Positions 33,913 to 41,257 of a stretch of 48,390 nucleotides of DNA are shown one piece after another. The notes under the pieces are model-generated. The model made no database searches and was not told where the DNA came from. It saw only the letters and a list, made by a program, of their open reading frames with translations. This DNA comes from UBA5018 sp044375975 (lineage in GTDB: Bacteria > Cyanobacteriota > Cyanobacteriia > PCC-6307 > Cyanobiaceae), in assembly GCA_044375975.1 (NCBI GenBank), contig JBILLQ010000018.1, positions 1 through 48,390 on the forward strand, written 5' to 3'. Each line of letters begins with the position of its first letter. Within the stretch, counting starts at the first letter, position 1. Both the position numbers and the translations under genes were made by a program.

Positions 33913-34920
33913 ATGCCAAATTTTGACGGCGGCCACTACTTTCTTTCAGCTCTTATCCCCATATGTGAAGGCTCAATTTATTCTCCGATTCCCAAAGATT
34001 ATGTTACATCTCTTGACCGGGGCAAATATGTTACGTCCCATGTCCATTGCCTACGGGAAGTCCTCGCCAGTATACCCTCGGAAAATTCTGGGTTAAATGC
34101 TAATGGTAATGACAATAAAATTTTCAATCAATATAATGCTCCTTTCAGTCGAGACTTAAGTACTCATTTTTCACGATTCGCCATCGTGGACGATGTTGCC
34201 TATGTCGGCAAGCAGCATAAGGATGCTATCCTGGCCACCATTCAAGGCATAAATCCAGTTATTCCTGAAACTATTGACCAGCTACCCTTCAGCTATCTCG
34301 CCTGGATTGCAGAATTTGATGCAGACGATGGTTCTGAGAGTAGCTTAAAAAAATATTTGTATGGCCTATGGGATGTTATGGAATTTGAGCTTATTGCGAT
34401 TTTCCGACATTGCCAAAACTTTAATGCCGATAATCCGAAGGAGAGTTTTATAAATATAGTCATTTCTAGTCGGCTTGAGACCACGATGTCATTTAACGAT
34501 TATTACTGGAGTGGGGAGCCAGGCTTGTGGAAGGGGTCGCCGAGTTTGCCCAACAAGTTGCCTAGAGTTATAAGTTTACCTCTCATTTCTGCTGGTATTA
34601 CCTTTATAGTTTCTCTGGTCAATGGTGTTTCCGGTTGGAGTGCTTTTTTCTTGCTTTTCCTGCTTCTAATTATTGCTATTTTCTGGATTTATCGACGTAT
34701 ACTTCATGCTGGAGCTAAGCCATTCCCGGCTGCTCCCCGCACTGATCTCAGTTCAATTCTTAAATCTCTTTATCTGCAGCGCCAGTTTATCCGGTTCATG
34801 ATCAAGAATCAGGCCGCAAGTCCAAAGGCTTTGAAATCTGCATTTGCTGAGTTCATTGCATTGCACAACCCAGGGGATGTTGCTTTCCCGACCCAGTCTC
34901 CTGGTGGTATTCCCTCCTAA
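33913..34920 (+). CDS. Uncharacterised membrane protein adjacent to a DyP peroxidase
   Basis: A 335-residue AT-rich gene. The start reads MPNFDGGHYFLSALIPI and continues with VTSHVHCLREVLASIP, a pattern I know from unnamed proteins next to DyP peroxidases. Further on are THFSRFAIVDD (84-94), then YLAWIAEFDADDGSESSLKKYL (128-149), and RLETTMSFNDYYW. Two transmembrane segments follow (about 218-239 and 243-260, LFLLLIIAIFWIY), then a C-terminal cytoplasmic tail. The HFSRF...EFD order parallels HYARW...NFNG in the 32817 protein. The stop is 9 bp before the peroxidase start, so the two are almost certainly cotranscribed. Confidence 0.75.
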   Translation: MPNFDGGHYFLSALIPICEGSIYSPIPKDYVTSLDRGKYVTSHVHCLREVLASIPSENSGLNANGNDNKIFNQYNAPFSRDLSTHFSRFAIVDDVAYVGKQHKDAILATIQGINPVIPETIDQLPFSYLAWIAEFDADDGSESSLKKYLYGLWDVMEFELIAIFRHCQNFNADNPKESFINIVISSRLETTMSFNDYYWSGEPGLWKGSPSLPNKLPRVISLPLISAGITFIVSLVNGVSGWSAFFLLFLLLIIAIFWIYRRILHAGAKPFPAAPRTDLSSILKSLYLQRQFIRFMIKNQAASPKALKSAFAEFIALHNPGDVAFPTQSPGGIPS

Positions 34921-34929
34921 CTTATTATC

Positions 34930-36651
34930 ATGACACTCAAACTTGATTTGGCTGACATTCAGGGTAATCTCCTTTCTGCCTATGGGAGGATCGGATTTCC
35001 CACGGCTCGTTGTGTTTTACTTCATGTCAATGAAGGCAAATCAAATCTTGCTTGTAAATTTCTTAATGAGTTAAGATTTAAGGTTACTACAGCAGAACTT
35101 TGGCAGTCATCTAAGACAAAAAATGCTGATCCCACACACGTAATTCCCAAAAAACCTAATATTGCCATTAATGTGGCATTTACTTTTAATGGGTTAGTCG
35201 CTCTGGGTGTTCCCGTCAGAACTCTTCGAAGTATGCCAGAGGAGTTTCAAGAAGGAATGCTGGCTCGATCTATAATACTGAATGATGCACCAAATCCTAA
35301 CATAACAGTTGAAGAAATATGGGACCATGTCTGGACCAACGAGCGAAATGACAAGTCCAAGGAAGTGCATATTTTGGTTACTTTTAATGTAAATTCTGCT
35401 GCTCCTGCTGGTGCCTTGGATCATGAGTATAATTGGTTGGTTGACAACTGTGGTGATGATAAAGGCGTTAAAATACTCGCAGGCCACCGGGGACCTTCTA
35501 AATATTATCAGGATATTTCAGCAATAATGGCCGTCAATCAAGATCAAACCTTGACACCTACGAGTAAGGAGCACTTTGGTTTTACTGATGGTATTGGAGA
35601 CCCTGTTTTTGAAGGTCAAGTTTTTGATATTAATAATCCCCAAGAAGCTTTGAAGAAAAAAGCAATTGGTCAGGGAAAACTAAACCCAGATCAAACTTGG
35701 TCTCCACTTGCTACTGGCGAATTTCTGCTTGGGCATCCTGATGAATCACAGGAGATTGCAGGCTTTGCGATGCCAATCGATTTTAGTAGAAATGGCACTT
35801 TTATGGCATACCGTAAAATTCATCAGAATCCACAGGCATTTAGCGATTATATTGCCAAAGTTGCACTGATTTATAGTCAGACAACCGGCTTAAGCGTCGA
35901 GCAAGCTGATGAAACTATCAGAGCAAAGATGGCCGGTCGTTGGTCTGATGGCATACCACTTATGAAGGCTCCTACTTATTCCGATTGGCAGGCTTTGCAT
36001 GCACAGTTCAATGACAAATGCAATCTAATCAAAAGCAATAAATCGTTGAATGAACAGCAAATTGAAGATCAAATTAATAGTTTGCGTAATGATATATTAG
36101 TTAACTTCACATATTCAAGCGATCTAGATGGATCAAAATGTCCCTTTTCTTCGCATTTAAGGCGTTCCAACCCAAGGGAGATGTTGGATCCGGCCACTCC
36201 TACGCCTGGTTTTTCTACCCAGCCTACTAAATCATCCTCAGCCACTAGTGCAGTTTCGCAAAAATCTAGCTCAATTCTGAATAATCGACATCGCATACTT
36301 AGGCGTGGATTGCCCTATGGTAAGTCGGGGCCAGGAATTGCTGATTCAGAGGAGCATGGAATTTTAATGATGACTGTCTGCTCAAGCCTTTTTCGTCAAT
36401 TTGAATTTATTCAACAACAATGGTTGCAATATGGACTAGACTTTAATTCTGGAAATGACACATGCCCTTTGCTCGGTAATCATGATGATGAGGCTAAATT
36501 TGTCATTCCTGCTGACGCCAATAGCGGTAAGCCACCATTTATTTGTGATCAGCTGCCCCAGTTTGTTGAAACCAGGGGAGGGGCGTACTTTTTTATCCCT
36601 AGCATGACTTCCCTTCGCATGATCGCCGAGGGCCTCGTGGATCCCACTTAG
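34930..36651 (+). CDS. DyP-type heme peroxidase with a long insertion
   Basis: A 573-residue protein, longer than most DyPs. The distal GxxDG motif is HFGFTDGIGDP (D220). The proximal heme ligand His is in CPFSSHLRRSNPR (H409). The distal Arg is expected in HRILRRGLPYG (R458/R459). Between the last two, a Ser/Thr/Ala-rich stretch of about 25 residues (around 430-448) and earlier charged linkers account for the extra length. No Tat or Sec signal is present, so it should be cytoplasmic, and no encapsulin gene is nearby. Family members oxidise dyes, phenolics and lipids with H2O2. The DNA is AT-rich with unlike codon use, suggesting transfer. Confidence 0.9.
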   Translation: MTLKLDLADIQGNLLSAYGRIGFPTARCVLLHVNEGKSNLACKFLNELRFKVTTAELWQSSKTKNADPTHVIPKKPNIAINVAFTFNGLVALGVPVRTLRSMPEEFQEGMLARSIILNDAPNPNITVEEIWDHVWTNERNDKSKEVHILVTFNVNSAAPAGALDHEYNWLVDNCGDDKGVKILAGHRGPSKYYQDISAIMAVNQDQTLTPTSKEHFGFTDGIGDPVFEGQVFDINNPQEALKKKAIGQGKLNPDQTWSPLATGEFLLGHPDESQEIAGFAMPIDFSRNGTFMAYRKIHQNPQAFSDYIAKVALIYSQTTGLSVEQADETIRAKMAGRWSDGIPLMKAPTYSDWQALHAQFNDKCNLIKSNKSLNEQQIEDQINSLRNDILVNFTYSSDLDGSKCPFSSHLRRSNPREMLDPATPTPGFSTQPTKSSSATSAVSQKSSSILNNRHRILRRGLPYGKSGPGIADSEEHGILMMTVCSSLFRQFEFIQQQWLQYGLDFNSGNDTCPLLGNHDDEAKFVIPADANSGKPPFICDQLPQFVETRGGAYFFIPSMTSLRMIAEGLVDPT

Positions 36652-36891
36652 CGGTTAATAAGCGCTCAACAAGCGAGCAGTAAGCAGTCAATAGGCGGCT
36701 AATTAGTGGTTGATTGGTGGTTAATAGCTGATCTGTATCCGGTCAATGGCCAGTTGATCCTGGGTATGAGTTGTATGGTTACTGAAAAGGTCCCATTGGC
36801 TCGCGGCGGCCCAAGGCTGGGCTCCAAATCGGCGGAGTGCCCCAGCCAAGACCGCCAGGCATGATACTGACCATGGCTTGGGGAGGTTGCG
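36652..36891. repeat. Spacer with degenerate 11-13-bp repeats before ispF
   Basis: About 36650-36730 consists of diverged units such as gcggttaataagc, gagcagtaagc and ttgattggtgg. The remainder, up to the ispF start, shows no gene. GC content returns to the genome level here. Confidence 0.5.
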
Positions 36892-37377
36892 ATGCAGCTG
36901 CGAATCGGCAATGGCTACGACATTCACCGACTGGTGCCAGGTCGGCCGTTGATCCTGGGTGGCCAGCGGCTGCAGCACCCCGATGGCCTGGGCCTGGATG
37001 GCCATAGTGATGCCGATGTGCTGGTGCACGCGATCATGGATGCCCTGCTCGGGGCCATCTCCCTGGGTGATATCGGTCTCTATTTCCCGCCCGATGACCC
37101 CCAATGGCTTGGTGCCGACAGTTTGCTGCTGCTGGAGCAGGTGGCCTCCCTGGTGCGGAGCCGGGGTTGGCAGGTGGTGAATGTGGATTCTGTAGTGGTG
37201 GCGGAGCGGCCCAAACTCAAGCCGCACATAGAAGCCATGCGCACCGCCATTGCCGCTCGCATCGGCCTGGAAGCCGAACAAGTGGGTGTCAAGGCGACCA
37301 CCAATGAAAAGCTGGGACCCACCGGTAGGGAAGAGGGGATTGCCTGCCACGCCGTGGCGCTGCTGCAACAGCTTTGA
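36892..37377 (+). CDS. ispF: 2-C-methyl-D-erythritol 2,4-cyclodiphosphate synthase
   Basis: IspF forms the cyclic diphosphate of the plastid-type MEP isoprenoid pathway that feeds carotenoids, phytol and quinones. The 161-residue length is typical. Metal ligands are visible in IGNGYDIHRLVPG (D10, H12), and DGHSDADVLVHAIMDALLGA is the family's best-known stretch. GDIGLYFPPDD, VGVKATTNEKLGPTGREEGIACHAVALL complete the pattern. The ATG at 36892 is preceded by ggaggttgcg, a good ribosome binding site. Confidence 0.97.
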   Translation: MQLRIGNGYDIHRLVPGRPLILGGQRLQHPDGLGLDGHSDADVLVHAIMDALLGAISLGDIGLYFPPDDPQWLGADSLLLLEQVASLVRSRGWQVVNVDSVVVAERPKLKPHIEAMRTAIAARIGLEAEQVGVKATTNEKLGPTGREEGIACHAVALLQQL

Positions 37378-37423
37378 CACCGACCTCAGTCGCCCTGCAG
37401 ATCAATGCCTTTTTGATCCAGAA

Positions 37424-37966
37424 ATGGTCTTTCATCCCAGCGATCCCTTGCCGGTGCTGTTCCTCCTGAGTTACACCACTCCACGGGACGCTGCTCCGGT
37501 GCTTAAACACCATCCTGATGATCCCCACCAGCTGCATAAAAGTACCTGCTTGTGGCGCCGGCTTGGCTCGGGTTTGCTGTCGTTACTATTGGGCGCATTG
37601 CTAATGATCTCAGTTTTTCCTGGCCAGGTTGAGGCGGCCCCGCCGCCGGTGGTGGTGGTGGAACAGCTGCGCCTAAAGGTGCCTAGCGATGCGGTAACGG
37701 CTTGGCTTGAGGCCGAACGCGGCAGCTGGGAGCTCTGGTTAGCCCAGCAGCCAGGATTTATGCGGCGCCAGCTGTTCTGGGATCCCGAGCGGCAGGAGGG
37801 AACTTTGCTGATCTATTGGGCCAGCCGTCAGCAGTGGCAGGCCACCTCCAGCGAGGAACAACAGCAGGTGCAGCAGCGCTTTGAGCTGCTGGCCAGAGCT
37901 GGCACCGGCCAAGAGCAAGGTAATCCATTTCCACTGATATTCAGCGGCGAATTGCTGCCCCAATGA
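37424..37966 (+). CDS. TIGR03792-family protein with signal or anchor segment
   Basis: About 180 residues from ATG 37424. A hydrophobic segment (LGSGLLSLLLGALLMISVFPG, trimmed core LLSLLLGALLMISVF) ends in QVEAA, like a signal peptidase site, so the domain is probably exported. The remaining part matches the cyanobacterial TIGR03792 family: TAWLEAERGSWELWLAQQPGF, RRQLFWDPERQEGTLLIYWAS, QQWQATSSEEQQ. The fold resembles small antibiotic-biosynthesis monooxygenase (ABM) domains, but no enzyme function is known. The stop overlaps the start of the methyltransferase gene (atga), so the two are translationally coupled. Confidence 0.8.
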   Translation: MVFHPSDPLPVLFLLSYTTPRDAAPVLKHHPDDPHQLHKSTCLWRRLGSGLLSLLLGALLMISVFPGQVEAAPPPVVVVEQLRLKVPSDAVTAWLEAERGSWELWLAQQPGFMRRQLFWDPERQEGTLLIYWASRQQWQATSSEEQQQVQQRFELLARAGTGQEQGNPFPLIFSGELLPQ

Positions 37967-38829
37967 TAGAAAAAAACGAGCTGAAAAACCAAATAATCCT
38001 GCCCGAGAGCAGCTATGTTCTCGGCACCACAAACCTGGAACTGCAGCGGCTGGAACGCCAGCACGCCATCTGGCGCGACGATGCCCTGGCCAGTTGGGAC
38101 CGGGCTGGTTTTGCTGCTGGTCAGCGCTTGTTGGATCTGGGTTGCGGGCCTGGCTTTGCCTCTTTCGATCTGGCCCGCCTGGTGGGAGCCACAGGTGAGC
38201 TATTGGCCCTCGACAATTCCCCTATATATCTTGAGTATCTACAAAAACAGGCCCATCGGCTACACTTGCATCAATTGCGCAGTCAGTTATTTGATCTGGC
38301 TACCTGCAACTCTGCCCTGGAGCTGATCTCACAGCAGGGGGGTGGCTGGGACGGGGCCTGGTGTCGCTGGCTGGCAATGTTCTTGCCCGATGCCACTAAA
38401 CTGATTCGCTTTGTGGCATCCATGTTGCGGCCGGGGGGGAGGCTAGTGCTGCATGAATATGTGCGCTGGGATACCTATGCTCTCTACCCCTGCGGTAGGG
38501 CGGTGGCGCTTTTTGTGGAGCGCTGCATCCAGCACTGGCAGAGCCATGGCGGCGATCCCCACGTGGCCAGGCGCCTGCCGGCCTTGCTGGAAGCTCAGGG
38601 TCTACGCCTGCTCGAAAGCCGCAGCTTGATGGCCTGTTGCCCCAGCGATCAATCTAAGGCTATCTGGCTTCAGGACTTCCTGCGTAGTTATGCGCCGACA
38701 TTGGCCAGCGCAGGGCTGTGGAGCTCCTCTGAGCAGCTGGAATTAGATGAAGAGATCTACCAAGCTCAGCTCCATCCCAGCCTCTGGGTAACACCTGCCC
38801 TCGTTGAAATGATCTGGCAGCAACCCTGA
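37963..38829 (+). CDS. Class I SAM-dependent methyltransferase
   Basis: A 288-residue protein with the SAM-binding motif LLDLGCGPGFASFDLAR (57-72), an acidic end of strand 2 in LLALDNSPIYLEYL, and DGAWCRWLAMFLPD as a likely post-II motif. A later FVASMLRPGGRLVLHEYVRWD is the usual motif III area. The substrate is not evident. Its start overlaps the stop of the preceding gene by 4 bp and its stop overlaps the larB start (tgatg), so it belongs to a tight three-gene run. Confidence 0.88.
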   Translation: MIEKNELKNQIILPESSYVLGTTNLELQRLERQHAIWRDDALASWDRAGFAAGQRLLDLGCGPGFASFDLARLVGATGELLALDNSPIYLEYLQKQAHRLHLHQLRSQLFDLATCNSALELISQQGGGWDGAWCRWLAMFLPDATKLIRFVASMLRPGGRLVLHEYVRWDTYALYPCGRAVALFVERCIQHWQSHGGDPHVARRLPALLEAQGLRLLESRSLMACCPSDQSKAIWLQDFLRSYAPTLASAGLWSSSEQLELDEEIYQAQLHPSLWVTPALVEMIWQQP

Positions 38830-39566
38830 TGTATTCCCCCGAACCCGGTACCACCGAGAGCATCCTTGGCGGCGATTACCACCTCGATCTGGGCCGGCGC
38901 CAACGCCTCGGCATGGTGGAGGCCATCTGGGGTGAACACAAAACCGCCCAGCAGTTGGCGGCGATCATTGACAGCTTGCAGGCGGCCGGTGAACTGGCCC
39001 TCGCCACCCGGGTGTCGCCGCAAAAGGCCGTTGCTGTGCAGCAGTTATTGCCCGATTGCCCCCTGAAGTACCACGAGGATGCCCGCTGCCTGGCCAGTGA
39101 ACCGCTGCCCCCCATTCAACCCCAGGCCGGCAGGGTGGTGGTGCTCAGCGGTGGAACCAGCGATCTGCCGGTGGCGGCAGAAGCCCGCCTGGCCCTGGCC
39201 TGCCATGGCATCGAGGCCGATCTGATCCTGGATGTGGGCGTTGCCGGTCTGCATCGACTGCTGGGCCGCCTCGACCAGCTGCGCAGCGCCGATGTGCTGA
39301 TCGCCTGTGCCGGCATGGAGGGCGCCCTGCCAACGGTGCTGGCGGGGCTGGTATCCCAGCCGCTGATCGGTGTGCCGGTGTCGGTGGGCTACGGCGTCAG
39401 CGCCGGGGGCACCGCCGCCCTGCACGGCATGTTGGCCAGCTGCGCTCCGGGTCTCACTGTGGTCAACATCGACAACGGCTATGGCGCCGCCATGGCTGCC
39501 CTGCGCATTTTGGGTCTGTCTTTTACCCGCAGGGGCGGGCTGGATGATTTGGCATCTGCCCAGTAG
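38829..39566 (+). CDS. larB: Nickel-pincer cofactor biosynthesis protein LarB
   Basis: LarB carboxylates nicotinic acid adenine dinucleotide and hydrolyses it, starting synthesis of the nickel-pincer cofactor used by lactate racemase and related enzymes. The 245-residue protein shows GDYHLDLGRRQRLGMVEAIWG at the start, then the PurE-like core: VVVLSGGTSDLPVAAEA, GVAGLHRLLGRLDQL, ADVLIACAGMEGALPTVLAGL, PLIGVPVSVGYGVSAGGTAAL and VVNIDNGYGAAMAALRIL. LarC and LarE are not in the window. The start overlaps the methyltransferase stop by one base. Confidence 0.93.
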   Translation: MYSPEPGTTESILGGDYHLDLGRRQRLGMVEAIWGEHKTAQQLAAIIDSLQAAGELALATRVSPQKAVAVQQLLPDCPLKYHEDARCLASEPLPPIQPQAGRVVVLSGGTSDLPVAAEARLALACHGIEADLILDVGVAGLHRLLGRLDQLRSADVLIACAGMEGALPTVLAGLVSQPLIGVPVSVGYGVSAGGTAALHGMLASCAPGLTVVNIDNGYGAAMAALRILGLSFTRRGGLDDLASAQ

Positions 39567-39700
39567 TGCTACTTCCCAGGCTGGCTGGGGGGCTGCTGCA
39601 GAAACCGCTAGTCGGCCTCTGATCGGTCCCGGGGCACTCCTCTGGCCTCTATTTATTGGAGCCAGGGTCACCTTCCTGGAGCCAGGGTCACCGCTTGGGC

Positions 39701-39778
39701 TGTTTGCCGCTGGGCTGGGCTGTTTGCCGCTGGGCTGGGCTGTTTGCCGCTGGGCTGGGCTGTTTGCCGCTGGGCTGA
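39701..39778 (+). repeat. 20-bp tandem repeat, about four identical copies
   Basis: tgtttgccgctgggctgggc repeats at 39701, 39721, 39741 and 39761, the last copy ending after tgggctg. A separate 17-bp direct repeat (ctggagccagggtcacc) lies at about 39658-39692. Perfect identity points to recent expansion. The array lies upstream of the small protein at 39844. Confidence 0.95.
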
Positions 39779-39843
39779 TTGTTGCCTGGCGCTTTTCCCG
39801 CAGCTGCTGCAGGCATCAGAATGGCGACAGTTGTTCCATAGGC

Positions 39844-40035
39844 ATGACCGACCAGCAGCCTTCACTGGCCACCCCTGCAGCTGCTGATGGCTCCCAGGCC
39901 CATGACTTTGAGCTCCAGAAGCAGCTGCATCAGCAAATTCGTAACGACGCCGATTACGACGACTGGGACTATGGCACCGAGCCATTGCCCCACGAGGCTT
40001 GGACTAAGACCCCGTCGCCGGCTTCCGAGGCCTGA
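39844..40035 (+). CDS. Small acidic hypothetical protein
   Basis: A 63-residue protein from ATG 39844 (MTDQQPSLATPAAADG). The centre (LQKQLHQQIRNDADYDDWDYGTEPLPHEAWTK) is acidic and aromatic, like short conserved picocyanobacterial proteins I cannot name. The longer ORF from 39370 runs across the 20-bp repeats and is not credible. Its end overlaps the convergent MFS gene by 32 bp. Confidence 0.55.
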   Translation: MTDQQPSLATPAAADGSQAHDFELQKQLHQQIRNDADYDDWDYGTEPLPHEAWTKTPSPASEA

Positions 40036-41257
40036 TCTGGCCCAATGGCATTAGCCCCGCCAGGCACAGCGCCGACACGCTGAACCACAGCCCCAGGCCA
40101 TGGCCCTGGTTATCGAGGGCCATGCCGGCCAGCAGCGGTGCCCCGAAGGCACTGATTGCGAAGCACTGGGAGAACAGCGCCATCGCCAGGCCCTGGTGGC
40201 GCTCTGGCGTCAGTTCGATCACCGCCTCGGTGGCAATCGGCAGGAAAGCGGCTTCCCCCAGGGCCAGGGGGAATTGGGCGGCGATCACCAGGGCGATCCC
40301 CTGCTGGCTGAGGGCCGAGACGGCCAGCAGGGCGGTGCCCAGGGAGAAGCAGAGCAAACTCAGCTTCAGCCCTACAGCTACAGGTTTCTTAGCCAGTGCT
40401 TGGCCGACTGGCCACTGGATCAACAGCAGCAGGCCCAGTTGCAGGGCCATTAATAGGGCTCCCAAACTGGTGGGCAAGGGGCTGCGGGCCAGACCTCCGC
40501 GCACTAGATCCAGGGGCAGGGCGCTCTGCATCAAGGCCGGCAAACTGGTGCACACCAGGGTGATGGTGAGTATTGGCAGCAGTGGTGGCAGCCACTGATT
40601 CCAGCTATCTCCTGGCAATCCCGGACTGCGAGTGGCGGGTTGGGGTAGGGGTTTGAGCAGTAGCAGTAGCCCCATGATGATCAAACAAACCACATCCACC
40701 ACATAAATCCCCCGCAACTGGCCAGCGGCGGCGAATCCAGCTCCGATCAGGGCGCCGCCGGCTATCCCGGCGGCATCGGCACTACGCACGAGCGCATAAC
40801 CCCTGGCCGACGGGATGGGTCGGGGGCCCACTGCGCAGGCCAGGGGTACCGCCAGTTCGATCGCGGGCCAGTAGAGCCCCATCGCTAGGCCGATCAGCAG
40901 TTGCCCCTGGGCGTATGTGAGAAAGTTTGTGGCTATCAACAGCCGGCTATCTCCCGCCATGGCGGCCAGCACCGCCAGCAGCACCGGCCAGCCGCAATTG
41001 CAGCCACGATCCAGCAGCAGACCACTGAGGAAGCGTCCGACCGTGCCCGCCAGGGCCGCCAGGGCCAGGCCCTGGGTAACGCTGGAGGCCGTAAACGCCT
41101 GCTGGTCAAACACCAGCGGGGTGAGATAGAGAACCCCGCCAGCACCCAGGGAGGCAATGGCGCGCAGGATGGTTAGTTCGCGCAGGGGCGCGGGAAACTG
41201 GGAGAACCACAAGCGCCCTGCGGTCACCGCCTGTGCCTGTTTCACTGGCTGAGTCAA
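40004..41257 (-). CDS. Major facilitator superfamily transporter
   Basis: A 417-residue protein with about twelve hydrophobic helices. The first-loop MFS motif appears as GRFLSGLLLDRG, and a second-half equivalent as LIQWPVGQALAKK, which fits the duplicated MFS fold. Helix 5 region reads GYALVRSADAAGIAGGALIGAGFA. The substrate is unknown, and no regulator or enzyme is adjacent that would hint at it. Its start overlaps the annotated start of the divergent hydrolase gene by 25 bp. Confidence 0.9.
   Translation of the reverse strand: MTQPVKQAQAVTAGRLWFSQFPAPLRELTILRAIASLGAGGVLYLTPLVFDQQAFTASSVTQGLALAALAGTVGRFLSGLLLDRGCNCGWPVLLAVLAAMAGDSRLLIATNFLTYAQGQLLIGLAMGLYWPAIELAVPLACAVGPRPIPSARGYALVRSADAAGIAGGALIGAGFAAAGQLRGIYVVDVVCLIIMGLLLLLKPLPQPATRSPGLPGDSWNQWLPPLLPILTITLVCTSLPALMQSALPLDLVRGGLARSPLPTSLGALLMALQLGLLLLIQWPVGQALAKKPVAVGLKLSLLCFSLGTALLAVSALSQQGIALVIAAQFPLALGEAAFLPIATEAVIELTPERHQGLAMALFSQCFAISAFGAPLLAGMALDNQGHGLGLWFSVSALCLAGLMPLGQIRPRKPATGS

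Noticed and set aside
39370..39843. Upstream extension of the small acidic protein across the 20-bp repeats
   Set aside because: It overlaps larB in another frame and reads through repeat DNA; only the part from ATG 39844 looks protein-like.
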